Source: an uncultured Dehalococcoidia bacterium (GTDB taxonomy: Bacteria > Chloroflexota > Dehalococcoidia > Bin125). Taken from it: DNA of 64,000 nucleotides. Positions 1 through 7,607 of this stretch are shown piece by piece. Both the position numbers and the translations under genes were made by a program. Under the pieces are notes generated by a model, which saw nothing but the letters and a program-made list of their open reading frames with translations, was not told where the DNA came from and made no database searches. Numbering within the stretch: position 1 is the first letter of the stretch; each line of letters opens with the position of its first letter. The DNA is taken from the NCBI GenBank assembly GCA_958295515.1, contig CATQGW010000001.1, positions 372,001-436,000 on the forward strand. The letters are read 5' to 3'.

Positions 1-44
1 TGCTGGACACCGTGATCCCAGCCCTCCTCGAACACACCAGCTGA
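1..44 (+). CDS. 3' end of a RelE/ParE-like toxin gene (partial, cut by window edge)
   Basis: Only the last 13 codons and the TGA are inside the window; the frame reads LDTVIPALLEHTS and stops. The same 44 bases recur almost unchanged at 508-551 as the end of a short toxin-like ORF, which is the only reason to call this a gene end. By analogy with that copy it would be the C-terminus of a small type II toxin. Nothing catalytic can be judged from so little sequence. Confidence 0.4.
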   Translation, partial: LDTVIPALLEHTS

Positions 45-111
45 GCATCCAACCCGGCCTCACGTTGCTATTCTGGCCACAGAGCGAACCCAGCGGAACC
101 TGAGTAGCAAC

Positions 112-435
112 ATGGCCGGCGCGCAAGACGCAAGGCGAATACAGAGCGCAACGCGCGGCGGCGAGCGGCCGCTCGACGATCCCGAAGCCCGTTATTCGAG
201 GGCTGCACTCGAACAGCGCGAGCTGGCAGAGGCGCTTCAGGAAGTCCGCGAACAGGGCGCGTTCACGTTGCCGGATGACATCGAATTGCTCGATCCGCTC
301 AACGCCGAACATTCCGCCGAGCGTCGTGCTGAAGACGAACACGACCTTCGGCTGTCGCTTGAGCCCCACGACGACGATGGGGCGGGCGACATCTCCCACC
401 ACGATCTCAAGCGCTCGCTCGGATTCGACGACTAG
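112..435 (+). CDS. Antitoxin-like small protein (107 aa)
   Basis: A charged, probably partly disordered 107-residue protein with a run of acidic residues and a C-terminus reading ISHHDLKRSLGFDD. That ending resembles the (I/V)xHEDLMRELG tail seen in many RelB/Phd-type antitoxins, and the same motif ends the next small ORF (591-830). It lies 24 bases ahead of a truncated RelE-like toxin start, the normal antitoxin-then-toxin order. It would bind and neutralise a cognate toxin and autorepress the operon, but the toxin here is broken. No signal peptide or membrane segment. The family assignment rests on the tail motif and context only. Confidence 0.45.
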   Translation: MAGAQDARRIQSATRGGERPLDDPEARYSRAALEQRELAEALQEVREQGAFTLPDDIELLDPLNAEHSAERRAEDEHDLRLSLEPHDDDGAGDISHHDLKRSLGFDD

Positions 436-458
436 CTCTTCTGGCTGCACCGAACGAC

Positions 459-551
459 ATGCCGTATCGAGTTGCCTGGTCGGCGCGCGCAACAGACAGC
501 TTGGGCAGGCTGGACACCGTGATCCCAGCCCTCCTCGAGCACACCAGCTGA
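459..551 (+). pseudogene. Truncated RelE/ParE-like toxin (30 codons)
   Basis: The ORF starts MPYRVAWSARATDSLGRL, a recognisable beginning of RelE/ParE-superfamily toxins, then passes directly into DTVIPALLEHTS and a stop. Intact members run 85-100 residues, so the middle, with the substrate-binding and catalytic strands, is missing. The 3' part repeats the window's first 44 bases with one difference, so an internal deletion or recombination between copies probably made the remnant. It follows an antitoxin-like gene by 23 bases. It is unlikely to be a functional ribonuclease or gyrase poison. Confidence 0.55.
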
Positions 552-590
552 GCGAAGCCCGCGTACACTGAGCCGCACGCGATCGTTCAG

Positions 591-830
591 GTGCCCGAAG
601 CGCCATCGGAACAGAGCAGAGGCATCGCTGTGGTATTGAAGCGATGGTCGGATTCGTTGAAGAAATCGTCCAGACCGGTGCCGCTGGACGCTGAAGAGAT
701 CGATCCGGACACCAGGCGAGAGCTGATCAATCGCGTGCAGCGATGGCGGCGCGGCGAAGGGCGCACGATTGCCCACGAAGACCTGATGCGAGAGCTGGGA
801 CACGGCGACGATCAACTGTCAGCCGGATAA
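591..830 (+). CDS. Antitoxin-like small protein (79 aa)
   Basis: A 79-residue basic/acidic protein beginning at GTG and ending TIAHEDLMRELGHGDDQLSAG. The HEDLMRELG stretch is the typical C-terminal signature of RelB/Phd-like antitoxins fused ahead of a RelE toxin. Directly downstream, 5 bases past its stop, is the start of another toxin reading frame that is broken after seven codons. A possible -10 box TACACT lies at 563-568. It is probably the surviving half of a second decayed toxin-antitoxin pair. Alternative: an unrelated small orphan protein. Confidence 0.45.
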   Translation: MPEAPSEQSRGIAVVLKRWSDSLKKSSRPVPLDAEEIDPDTRRELINRVQRWRRGEGRTIAHEDLMRELGHGDDQLSAG

Positions 831-835
831 GCACC

Positions 836-894
836 GTGCCCTATCGCGTTCGCGTTTGAACGCAAGGCGCGCAATCTGGATCGCGAGGCGGGCG
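836..894 (+). pseudogene. RelE-like toxin remnant, frameshifted
   Basis: A GTG start gives VPYRVRV and then an in-frame TGA. Shifting one frame at that point lets the reading continue with FERKARNLDREAG, which together resembles the usual RelE opening (YRVRFERKARKDL). The reading is lost by the end of the downstream oxidoreductase gene on the other strand. It sits 5 bases after an antitoxin-like gene. I take it as the 5' stump of a decayed toxin. Confidence 0.45.
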
Positions 895-1995
895 CTACAG
901 ACCCGCTAGCTCAACCGGCGCGCCCGAGCGCGCCGACTCATAGATACCAAAGACGATCTTCATCGTCTCGATATTGTCCCGCCCGCTGCTGATCGGCTCG
1001 CCGCCGTCTTCGCAGCAGCGCGCGAAATGCTGAATTTCGTTGATGTAGGGATCATCCGTAGGCAAACCCAGACTCTCCGTCTCAAGCGGCTCGAAGCTCT
1101 GCGCCCCGCGAAAGCCGCGCTCATCCTCCTGCGCAGCGCTGGCAATCACCGCCGGAGCGCGGTGCGCCATCAGTGGCGAGCCGTCCGCAGGCGGCGGCGT
1201 CCAGGCGCTGCCCTGCTCGCCGAGCAGCAGCAACTGGAAGCTCCACGGCGCGCGGCTGCTGAAGCTGGCCGTGAGCTGACCAACCGCCCCGTTCTCAAAC
1301 TCCAGCGTCGCCGCCGCGCGATCCTCCGCGTCGTTGGTAAAGCTGGGATGCCCCGTCCAGGAGCGCGCATCAACCCGCGCGACCTCGCCGACCAGGTAAC
1401 GCAGCAAATCGAGATGATGCACCGAGAGCATCGTGATCACCCCACCGCCGCCGCGCTTGCCGTCAAAGCCCCACCAACCGGAGCGCGGCGCGATCGGCTG
1501 CCGGCCGTCCTCGAGCGCCGCGCTCAGAAACGTATCGCAGCGCGCCGACCAGATGCGCCCCAACTCCCCGGCCTGAATCCGCCGCCGCAGCGCCACGTAG
1601 CTCGGCACATGGCGCAGCTGCTGGGCGACCATGAACGTCACGCCCGCCTCTTCCGTCGCCTCCAAAATCTCGCGGCACTCATCGAGCGACACCGCCATCG
1701 GCTTCTCCAGCAGCACATGCTTGCCGGCGCGCGCTGCCGCGATCGCCAGCGGCGCGTGCTGATCGTGAATCGTGCAGATATCCACCGCGTCCACATCCGA
1801 CTGCTCAAGCAGCTGCTCCGCGTCGCTGAAGACCGCTTCGACGCCCGCCTCTGCGGCGAACTCCCGCGCCGCCGCCTCGCGAATGTCGCAGACCGCCGTC
1901 AGCCGCACCTCGTCGGGCGCCAGCTGATAGCCCGGCAGATGCATCCGCGAGATCGAGCCCGTCCCGATCAACCCCACCTTGAGCGGCTCCGCCAT
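895..1995 (-). CDS. Gfo/Idh/MocA-family NAD(P)-dependent oxidoreductase
   Basis: About 366 residues, the usual length. The N-terminus has a Rossmann dinucleotide-binding motif (VGLIGTGSISRMHLPGY) at residues 8-24, followed by the family's EKPMAVSLDEC segment around residue 98-108, where the lysine is the conserved catalytic/structural residue. The second half matches the mixed alpha/beta substrate-binding domain and ends in a typical GRDNIETMKIVFGIYESARSG stretch. These cytosolic enzymes oxidise or reduce sugar and inositol derivatives; the substrate here cannot be told. A GTG lies one codon upstream, but ATG follows the purine-rich GAAGGGCGGAAG. A TATCCT box about 30 bases upstream could be the -10. 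Confidence 0.9.
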   Translation of the reverse strand: MAEPLKVGLIGTGSISRMHLPGYQLAPDEVRLTAVCDIREAAAREFAAEAGVEAVFSDAEQLLEQSDVDAVDICTIHDQHAPLAIAAARAGKHVLLEKPMAVSLDECREILEATEEAGVTFMVAQQLRHVPSYVALRRRIQAGELGRIWSARCDTFLSAALEDGRQPIAPRSGWWGFDGKRGGGGVITMLSVHHLDLLRYLVGEVARVDARSWTGHPSFTNDAEDRAAATLEFENGAVGQLTASFSSRAPWSFQLLLLGEQGSAWTPPPADGSPLMAHRAPAVIASAAQEDERGFRGAQSFEPLETESLGLPTDDPYINEIQHFARCCEDGGEPISSGRDNIETMKIVFGIYESARSGAPVELAGL

Positions 1996-2049
1996 CACTT
2001 CCGCCCTTCACGGCGCGAGGATAGCCGCCCCAATCCACCCCTGCCGACG

Positions 2050-2055
2050 TAGACT
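2050..2055 (+). promoter_or_regulatory. Putative -10 box of tRNA-Lys
   Basis: TAGACT ends 6 bases before the tRNA 5' end, the position expected if transcription starts at or next to the mature end. No convincing -35 is visible 16-18 bases upstream. The same hexamer is present on the other strand ahead of the Crp/Fnr-type gene. Confidence 0.4.
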
Positions 2056-2061
2056 GGCTCT

Positions 2062-2138
2062 GGGCCCTTAGCTCAGTTTGGCAGAGCAGCGGACTTTTAA
2101 TCCGAAGGTCCTGGGTTCGAGCCCCAGAGGGCCCACCA
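2062..2138 (+). tRNA. tRNA-Lys (anticodon TTT)
   Basis: A complete cloverleaf of 77 bases. The acceptor arms GGGCCCT and AGGGCCC pair fully, the D stem is GCTC/GAGC, the anticodon loop CTTTTAA gives TTT (Lys), the T arm CTGGG/CCCAG carries a TTCGAGC loop, and the 3' CCA is encoded. The top of the anticodon stem has one G-A mismatch (27-43), a position where tRNA-Lys often has a wobble pair. It stands alone between divergent protein genes. Confidence 0.96.
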
Positions 2139-2155
2139 CCACCCCACAGCACGCT

Positions 2156-2932
2156 CTAGAGATCGCCGTAGACATCCCGATCGGGAGCGATCCCATTGGG
2201 CGTCACCCAGCAGTCGCAGGCGCGTCGAGCGATCGCCGCTGGATCAATCACCCGGATCGCTCCCCGACCCATCGAGGCGATCAGACCGTCGTGGGTCAGC
2301 GGCGAGAGCGCCGCGCTGACCGCCGGACGAGTCGCGCCGACCACTTCCGCCAGCTCCTCGTGAGTGATCGGAATGACATCGCCGTCCGCTTCGTGGTGGA
2401 TGAACGCCAACCAGGCGCAGCAGCGCGTGCTCAGCGAATGAAAGCGCGCGCACAAGGCGTTGTTCGCCGCCAGCCGGAACTTGCGCGCGCTGGCCCGTGA
2501 AAGCGCGATCTGTAGCCGCGGCGAGGCCGCCGCAATCGACCGCACCACCGACGACGGCACAACAATCGCTTCCCCGGGCAGCCGAACTTTGTACAACAGA
2601 AAGAAAGGCATCCCATGCACCGCCCGCATGCCCCCCAACACACCCCACGCGCCCACGCAGACAGGCTGGACGCAGTCGCCTTCCTCAGTCTCGATCACGC
2701 CGCCGAGCAGGCCGCTGAGCGGAAACACCACGCGCTCTCTGGTGAGCAGATAATCAATGCGGTCGCCGCGCCGCAGGGGAATGAGATCTGCGACATCGAG
2801 CAGCTGCCCCAACACCTCCGAGGAGACCTGCGCGAGCACCTCATTGGTGCAGGCCCGGACTCTCCAATCAACCCCGACATCTATCCGCGCATCGTGCTTC
2901 GTCGCCTGAGTCACCATCGAAACCCCGCTCAT
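2156..2932 (-). CDS. Crp/Fnr-family transcriptional regulator
   Basis: About 258 residues with an N-terminal cyclic-nucleotide-binding-like beta barrel (residues ~20-135, pattern LIPLRRGDRIDYLLT...FPLSGLLGGVIE) and a C-terminal winged helix. The recognition helix sits in the segment ITHEELAEVVGATRPAVSAALSPL, the classic Crp/Fnr HTH_Crp_2 form. Several cysteines occur in the middle, but there is no Fnr-type N-terminal cluster, so an iron-sulfur sensor is not supported. The gene diverges from the LIV transporter, with a 21-bp perfect-arm palindrome between them at 2969-2989, consistent with autoregulation and control of the transporter. The start is chosen at an ATG behind GGGTAGGG; a GTG four codons earlier is possible. 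Confidence 0.82.
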   Translation of the reverse strand: MSGVSMVTQATKHDARIDVGVDWRVRACTNEVLAQVSSEVLGQLLDVADLIPLRRGDRIDYLLTRERVVFPLSGLLGGVIETEEGDCVQPVCVGAWGVLGGMRAVHGMPFFLLYKVRLPGEAIVVPSSVVRSIAAASPRLQIALSRASARKFRLAANNALCARFHSLSTRCCAWLAFIHHEADGDVIPITHEELAEVVGATRPAVSAALSPLTHDGLIASMGRGAIRVIDPAAIARRACDCWVTPNGIAPDRDVYGDL

Positions 2933-2968
2933 CCCTACCCGCACACCTGCGCGGCGCGTGCAGTCTAG

Positions 2969-2989
2969 CCAAACTCGAGCCGAGTTTGG
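2969..2989. promoter_or_regulatory. 21-bp palindromic operator between regulator and LIV operon
   Basis: Two perfect 9-base arms, CCAAACTCG and CGAGTTTGG, surround a 3-base centre. The site begins just upstream (for the regulator gene) of the minus-strand -10 box TAGACT at 2962-2967, covering its -35 region. It lies about 55 bases upstream of the livG promoter. Position and symmetry fit a Crp/Fnr-family dimer site, most likely bound by the adjacent regulator. Confidence 0.5.
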
Positions 2990-3043
2990 GGCGCAATATC
3001 TTGATCGAAAACGGATTCGAGCGCAGCCTTAAAGGTTCTCTTG

Positions 3044-3072
3044 TTGAGAATTCGCGCGACAGGCTCTACCTT
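3044..3072 (+). promoter_or_regulatory. Sigma-70-like promoter of the livG-livF operon
   Basis: TTGAGA (3044-3049), a 17-base spacer, then TACCTT (3067-3072). Transcription would start near 3079, leaving a leader of about 43 bases to the ATG at 3122. This placement rules out an upstream in-frame ATG at 3041 as the translation start. Confidence 0.55.
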
Positions 3073-3121
3073 TCACGCGGCGGCGGGCGCAGACGCGCCG
3101 CCGGCTTGGAGACGGCAACGC

Positions 3122-3883
3122 ATGGTCGACGGTGAACCCATCCTCGAAGTCCGCGGCCTCCAGAAGCACTTCGGCGGCGTCCACGCGCTCGACGGAGTGG
3201 ATATGGAGATCTACGACGGGGAAATCCTCGGCATTATCGGACCCAACGGATCCGGCAAAACGACATTGTTCAACGTGATCGCCGGCGTGCACCGCCCGAC
3301 CAGCGGCGCCGTCACCTGGCTCGGCCAGAACATCACCGCCCAGCCCGCCCACTCGATGGCCGGGCGTGGAATCATCCGCACCTTTCAGCAGGCCATGGCC
3401 TTCGAGGACCTGACCGTACGCGAGAACGTCGAGGTCGCCTGCGAACACCGCCGCCACTCCGCGCACGACGATGAGGTCTACCGCGGGCTGGCCAACCCCG
3501 AAGAAATCATCGAGTTCGTCGGGCTGAGCGAATTCGCCGCTGAAAAGGCGACCAACCTCGGCTTCGGCAATCTGCGCCGGCTCGGCGTCGGCATCGCGAT
3601 CGGCGGGCACCCGCGCCTGCTCATGGCCGACGAGCCCGCCGCCGGGCTGAACGACAACGAGACGGCTGAATTGAGCGATCTGCTCGAGTCGATCTCCGCC
3701 CGCGGCGTGACCGTCGCGGTGATCGACCACGACATGAACATGATGATGGAAATCTGCCAGCGGCTGGTCGTGCTCGATTTCGGGCAGAAAATCGCCGAAG
3801 GAGCGCCCGACGAAGTGCGCAACGATCCAAGAGTGCTCGAAGTCTATTTGGGGGAAGAAGTTGGCGCTCCTACAGGTACATGA
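3122..3883 (+). CDS. livG: Branched-chain-type ABC transporter ATP-binding protein LivG
   Basis: A 253-residue ATPase of the LIV (HAAT) family. Walker A is GPNGSGKTT near residue 40; the Q-loop region reads IIRTFQQAMAFEDLTVREN as is typical of LivG; Walker B is RLLMADEPAAGL; the H-loop follows in VAVIDHDMNMMM. The signature region reads NLGFGNLRRLGVGIAI, where the usual LSGGQ-like motif is replaced by LGFGNLRRL, normal for LivG proteins (LPYGxQR type). It drives uptake of an amino acid or similar small amphipathic substrate together with LivF/H/M and the binding protein nearby. GGAG precedes the chosen ATG. Confidence 0.92.
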   Translation: MVDGEPILEVRGLQKHFGGVHALDGVDMEIYDGEILGIIGPNGSGKTTLFNVIAGVHRPTSGAVTWLGQNITAQPAHSMAGRGIIRTFQQAMAFEDLTVRENVEVACEHRRHSAHDDEVYRGLANPEEIIEFVGLSEFAAEKATNLGFGNLRRLGVGIAIGGHPRLLMADEPAAGLNDNETAELSDLLESISARGVTVAVIDHDMNMMMEICQRLVVLDFGQKIAEGAPDEVRNDPRVLEVYLGEEVGAPTGT

Positions 3884-4586
3884 TCTCCACACCGCCTACG
3901 GACGCACACGCGTCCACCGCGGCATCGGCATCAGCATTGAGGCCGGCGAAATCGTCGCCATCCTCGGCCCCAACGGGGCCGGCAAGTCCACCCTGCTCAG
4001 CGCCGTCGCCGGCCTGATTCACCCCACCGCCGGCCGGATCGAATACCAGGGCCAAAACATCAGCGACTGGACGGCCGACCGCGCGGCGAAAGCGGGAATC
4101 AGCCTGGTGCCCGAAGGCCGACGCATCTTCGCCGGCATGACGGTGCGCGACAACCTCGAATTGGGCGCCTACGTGCAGTCCGACCGCGCGCTGATCGAAC
4201 AAGACATCGAGCGGGTGCTCGACTACTTCCCGATCCTGCGCGAGCGGCTCAATTCGCAGGGCAGCGACCTCAGCGGCGGGCAGCAGCAGATGCTGGCCAT
4301 CGCCCGCGGCCTGATGGCCCGCCCCACGCTGATCCTGCTCGATGAGCCCTCGCTCGGCCTCTCGCCCGTCCTGGTGCGCGATCTCCAAGCGATCATCCTC
4401 GGCCTGCGCGATCAGTTCGGCGCCTCCGTGCTGCTCGTTGAGCAGAATGCAAGCCTCGCCCTGGGCGTGGCCACGCGCGGCTATCTGATGCAAACCGGCA
4501 CGATCGCCGCCGAGGGACTACTGGAAGAGATGCGCGAGACCGGCGTAATGCGCGAGCTCTACCTGGGCGTGAGCTCAGCGCGCTGA
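3861..4586 (+). CDS. livF: Branched-chain-type ABC transporter ATP-binding protein LivF
   Basis: A 241-residue ATPase that starts at TTG inside the end of livG (23-base overlap) after a strong GGGGGAAG, so translation is probably coupled. Walker A is GPNGAGKST, the signature is DLSGGQQQMLAIARGL and Walker B is LILLDEPSLGL; the H-loop region is VLLVEQNASLAL. The text EGRRIFAGMTVRDNLELGAY after the Q-loop is diagnostic of LivF rather than LivG. It is the second ATPase of the transporter. Confidence 0.93.
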   Translation: MALLQVHDLHTAYGRTRVHRGIGISIEAGEIVAILGPNGAGKSTLLSAVAGLIHPTAGRIEYQGQNISDWTADRAAKAGISLVPEGRRIFAGMTVRDNLELGAYVQSDRALIEQDIERVLDYFPILRERLNSQGSDLSGGQQQMLAIARGLMARPTLILLDEPSLGLSPVLVRDLQAIILGLRDQFGASVLLVEQNASLALGVATRGYLMQTGTIAAEGLLEEMRETGVMRELYLGVSSAR

Positions 4587-4601
4587 GTAAGCGCCGCAGC
4601 G

Positions 4602-5021
4602 CTAGCCGAGCGCTTGCGCCCCCGCCTGCGCCGCCTCCGTGTCCTGCTGATAGCTCCCCCCACTAACCCCCACCGCGCCGATCAACTCGCCCTCGCTGAC
4701 CAACGGCTGACCGCCGCCAATCATCATGAAGCGCGCGATCGACGTGATCCCGTGCAGCAGCGGCGGATCGTCCTTGATCACGTCGTACCACTGGTCCGTC
4801 GGCAGGCCGAAACCGGCCGCCGTGTGCGCCTTGTCCTGCGCCACCGCGATGCTCGGCAGCGGCGCGCCGTCCATCCGCAAAAAGGCTTTCAGCTGGCCGG
4901 ATTCGTCGAGCACCGCGAACGCCATCGCCACCCCCAGCTCCCGCGCTTTCGCCTCCGCCGCAGCCAGCACCTGCTGCGCCGCCTCCGCGCTGATCGTCCG
5001 TTTCGTCACCGTCGCTGCCAT
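4602..5021 (-). CDS. GlcG/HbpS-family (DUF336) protein
   Basis: A 139-residue protein matching GlcG/HbpS along its length: TISAEAAQQVLAAAEAKARELG at the start, AVLDESGQLKAFLRMDGAP in the middle and GELIGAVGVSGGSYQQDTEAAQAG at the end, the last being the family's most conserved part. Some members bind haem or cobalamin; most have no proven role. It is encoded convergently to livF and just downstream of livH on the minus strand, so it may be carried on the livH transcript. Cytosolic, no signal peptide seen. Confidence 0.85.
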   Translation of the reverse strand: MAATVTKRTISAEAAQQVLAAAEAKARELGVAMAFAVLDESGQLKAFLRMDGAPLPSIAVAQDKAHTAAGFGLPTDQWYDVIKDDPPLLHGITSIARFMMIGGGQPLVSEGELIGAVGVSGGSYQQDTEAAQAGAQALG

Positions 5022-5052
5022 CGCCGACTCCGTTTCCGTTGCAACCGACGCG

Positions 5053-5934
5053 CTAGGCCTGCGCCGCCGAGCCGCGCAGCAGACCCTGCGGGCGCACGAG
5101 CAGGATCAAAATCATCAAACCGAAGGCGTAGGCATTGGTCCAGGCCGGCGCGAAGTAGCCCTGACTCATCGCCTCCAGCAGCCCCAGGAAGAGCGCCGCC
5201 AGCACCGCCCCGGTCACGTTGCCCAGCCCCCCGATGATCGCCACCGCGAAGCCCTTGATCACAAAGCTCGCGCCCACAAACGGCGAGACCGGAAAGAACG
5301 AAATCAGCAGCGCCCCACCAAGCCCCGCGATCGCGCTGCCGACCACGAAAATCGCCATCACGTAGCGCCGCACCGGAATCCCCATCAGCGCCGCCGTATC
5401 GCGATCCGTCGCAATCGCCCGCAGCGCCCGCCCCCAGCGGGTGCGCTGGATGCCGTAGAAAGTCAGCGCGAACAGCACCAGCGTGGAGCCAATCACGAAC
5501 ACGCGGGTAGCCAGAATGCGCACATCGCCCACATCCCAGACCGTGTTGAGTGGGCGCGGGATATCCACCGGGTCGGCATTCCAGATGCCCGCCACCACGT
5601 GCTGCAGGATGAAGATCAGGCCGATCGAGACGATGAATCCGTTGATCGGCTCCTGCAGGGTGAAGCGGAACAGTCCCCGTTCAAGCAGCAGCCCGAGGCC
5701 GCCCACGACCACGATGGCAACCATCAGGCCGAGGAAATACCAGCCGAATCCTGCCCCCAACCCCGCTTGCACGACCACCGCCCAGACGGCGTAGCCGCCG
5801 ATCATCAGCATCTCGCCCTGCGCGAAGTTGACGATCCCGGTCAGACCGAAGATCAGCGTGATCCCGATCGCGATCAGCGCGATCACGCTGGCAATCGACA
5901 GCCCCAACACGACCTGCTGGAGAAAAATCTCCAT
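5053..5934 (-). CDS. livH: Branched-chain-type ABC transporter permease LivH
   Basis: About 293 residues of mostly hydrophobic sequence, with roughly eight predicted membrane spans. It opens MEIFLQQVVLGLSIASVIAL and contains the LivH hallmarks LIFGLTGIVNFAQGEMLMIGGY near the first spans, RAIATDRDTAALMGIPV (the loop that contacts the ATPases) around residue 180 and FAVAIIGGLGNVTGAVL near the C-terminus. It pairs with LivM to form the channel. The gene points away from livG/F and the binding protein, so the transporter is encoded on both strands. An ATG ten codons upstream is less likely, since the alignable sequence begins at MEIF. Confidence 0.92.
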   Translation of the reverse strand: MEIFLQQVVLGLSIASVIALIAIGITLIFGLTGIVNFAQGEMLMIGGYAVWAVVVQAGLGAGFGWYFLGLMVAIVVVGGLGLLLERGLFRFTLQEPINGFIVSIGLIFILQHVVAGIWNADPVDIPRPLNTVWDVGDVRILATRVFVIGSTLVLFALTFYGIQRTRWGRALRAIATDRDTAALMGIPVRRYVMAIFVVGSAIAGLGGALLISFFPVSPFVGASFVIKGFAVAIIGGLGNVTGAVLAALFLGLLEAMSQGYFAPAWTNAYAFGLMILILLVRPQGLLRGSAAQA

Positions 5935-6136
5935 CGAATCGCCATTTCCCGCAGCGGCCAACACGCGCGCGCCAACTGCGGCCCAATGACGCCGTCCACG
6001 CGCAGGCGCGGCGACAATACCGCAGCAGCGCCCCCTGTTTGGTATTGCCGCTTACTGAATTCCCTCTCGCCGATTCGGTATCCCCCCCATAGGCCGCCGG
6101 TTGACGCGCGGCGAACGAGAGGAGCGGGTACCCAGC

Positions 6137-7516
6137 ATGAGAAGCGAACGATGGAGGCTTTTGCCCAACAGTCGAGGACTACTCGCCCTCCTCAGCCTGC
6201 TTGTGACGGCGGCGATGATCGTCGCCGCCTGCGGCGACGGCGATGACGACGGCGAGCCGGCTGTCGCGCAGGCGCAAGTCCAGCAGCAGGAGCAAGAACA
6301 GCCGCAGGCCGAAGCGCCGGCCGCGGAGGAAGAGGTCATCTGGATCGACATCGGCGTGGTCGCCCCAAGCTCCGGCAGCTACGAGGTCTTCGGCCACACC
6401 TACGAGGCCTCCGGCAAGCTGGTCGAGCATGAGATCAACACCGGCGCGCAGTACTGCATCGACCAGGGTGTCTGCGAACCCGGCGGCGGCTTCATGATCG
6501 ACGGCAAGCTGCACAAGCTGCGCATCCACTTCCGCGACGACCGCAGCGACATCAACGCCCACGTTGCCCTGGTGCAGGAGCTCGTACGCGATGTCGGCAT
6601 CGTCGCCTGCATGTGCGGCACACCGCACGACTTCGCCGTCGCCAGCTCCAAGGTCACCCAACCCGCCAAGGTGCTGCACTTCTCCGGCTCCAGCACGCTG
6701 GAAGAAATCCTGACCGCCGAAGCCACCGCCGTCGGCGGCGAGAACCACTACCTCTTCCAGACCGAAACGCGCGAATGGCAGCGCAGCGGCAGCATCATGA
6801 AAGGCGGAGTCGACCTGCTCGACCCCAACTCCGAAGTCTCCGTGATCATGATGCTCAACGACGCCACCGGCCAATTCCTCGCGCCCTACATCAAGCGCGC
6901 CCTCGAGGCCAACGGTCAGACGGTGCCCGAGATCATCTACTGGGACCCCGCCACAACCGACTTCTCCCCGCTGTTCTCCCGCGCCAAAGCGCATGACCCG
7001 GACATCATCGTCTTCATGTATGACCCCGACCGCGCGATCCAGGCGATTCCCCAGGCGCTGGAAATCGGCGCCGCCAACAGCGGCTACTTCATGTTCGGGA
7101 TCGACCCCGCCGAGTTCCGCAAGCGCGACCTCGATTCCGACCTGCCGATCGCCATGGCCTGCGTCCCGCTCTGTCACGGCGAGACCGACCGCGCCGAGGC
7201 GCGCGAGTACTGGGTCCGCTACGACGCGTTCGGCAACGAACTGCGCTCCTTCTCCTCCGTCAGCCTGCTGACCTACGACGACTACTACATGCTGATCAAG
7301 GCCTACCAGGCGGCCGGCACCTTCGAGGACTCCGACGCGGTCGTCGCCGCGCTGCTCGATGTCCGCTACGACGGTGTGATCGCCGACGGCTTCTTCTTCG
7401 ACGACCGCCACATCGTCGCCCACGGCACCGAAGTCTGCGTCTCCCGCCAGGGCGTGTTCGAGTGCCAGTTCACGCCGCCGCCGGCCACGCCGCCGCCCGG
7501 CACCCCGGGGTTCTGA
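6137..7516 (+). CDS. ABC transporter substrate-binding lipoprotein (LivK-like)
   Basis: A 459-residue exported protein. The N-terminus has basic residues, a hydrophobic stretch and a lipobox ending VAAC, with Cys-32 the lipidated residue, followed by a low-complexity Asp/Gln/Glu linker (residues ~33-65). The rest is a type-1 periplasmic-binding fold of the Leu/Ile/Val family (VVAPSSGSYEVFGHTYEASGK opening, a CxC-containing CMCGTPHDF patch, and a YDPDRAIQAIPQALEIG strand-helix). It should capture the transported ligand at the cell surface. A GAGAGGAGCGGG ribosome site precedes the chosen ATG. The C-terminus is proline-rich. Ligand unknown; amides, amino acids or aromatic acids are usual. Confidence 0.88.
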   Translation: MRSERWRLLPNSRGLLALLSLLVTAAMIVAACGDGDDDGEPAVAQAQVQQQEQEQPQAEAPAAEEEVIWIDIGVVAPSSGSYEVFGHTYEASGKLVEHEINTGAQYCIDQGVCEPGGGFMIDGKLHKLRIHFRDDRSDINAHVALVQELVRDVGIVACMCGTPHDFAVASSKVTQPAKVLHFSGSSTLEEILTAEATAVGGENHYLFQTETREWQRSGSIMKGGVDLLDPNSEVSVIMMLNDATGQFLAPYIKRALEANGQTVPEIIYWDPATTDFSPLFSRAKAHDPDIIVFMYDPDRAIQAIPQALEIGAANSGYFMFGIDPAEFRKRDLDSDLPIAMACVPLCHGETDRAEAREYWVRYDAFGNELRSFSSVSLLTYDDYYMLIKAYQAAGTFEDSDAVVAALLDVRYDGVIADGFFFDDRHIVAHGTEVCVSRQGVFECQFTPPPATPPPGTPGF

Positions 7517-7532
7517 TCGGCATCGCCACAGC

Positions 7533-7566
7533 GGGCGCGCGCCGCTCCGCGGAGCGGCGCGCGCCC
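7533..7566. terminator. Perfect 34-bp GC-rich palindrome (terminator or attenuator)
   Basis: The segment is its own reverse complement over 34 bases, centred on CCGCGG, so RNA from either strand can fold into a very stable hairpin. It lies 16 bases after the binding-protein stop and about 40 before livM. No T-run follows on either side. In LIV operons such hairpins often reduce read-through so that the binding protein is made in excess over the permease; that role is inferred. Confidence 0.55.
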
Positions 7567-7607
7567 CCCAAATTCAACCCCCGCGCGAAATCGCTTAGGG
7601 CAGCGCT

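Noticed and set aside
2062-2138. tRNA-Lys as a pseudogene because of the G-A mismatch in the anticodon stem
   Set aside because: All other stems pair fully, the loops are canonical and CCA is encoded; a mismatch at 27-43 is tolerated in many tRNAs.
3041-3121. An upstream in-frame ATG extending LivG by 27 residues
   Set aside because: The codon overlaps the promoter -35 region, the added residues have no similarity to LivG and the ATG at 3122 has a ribosome site.
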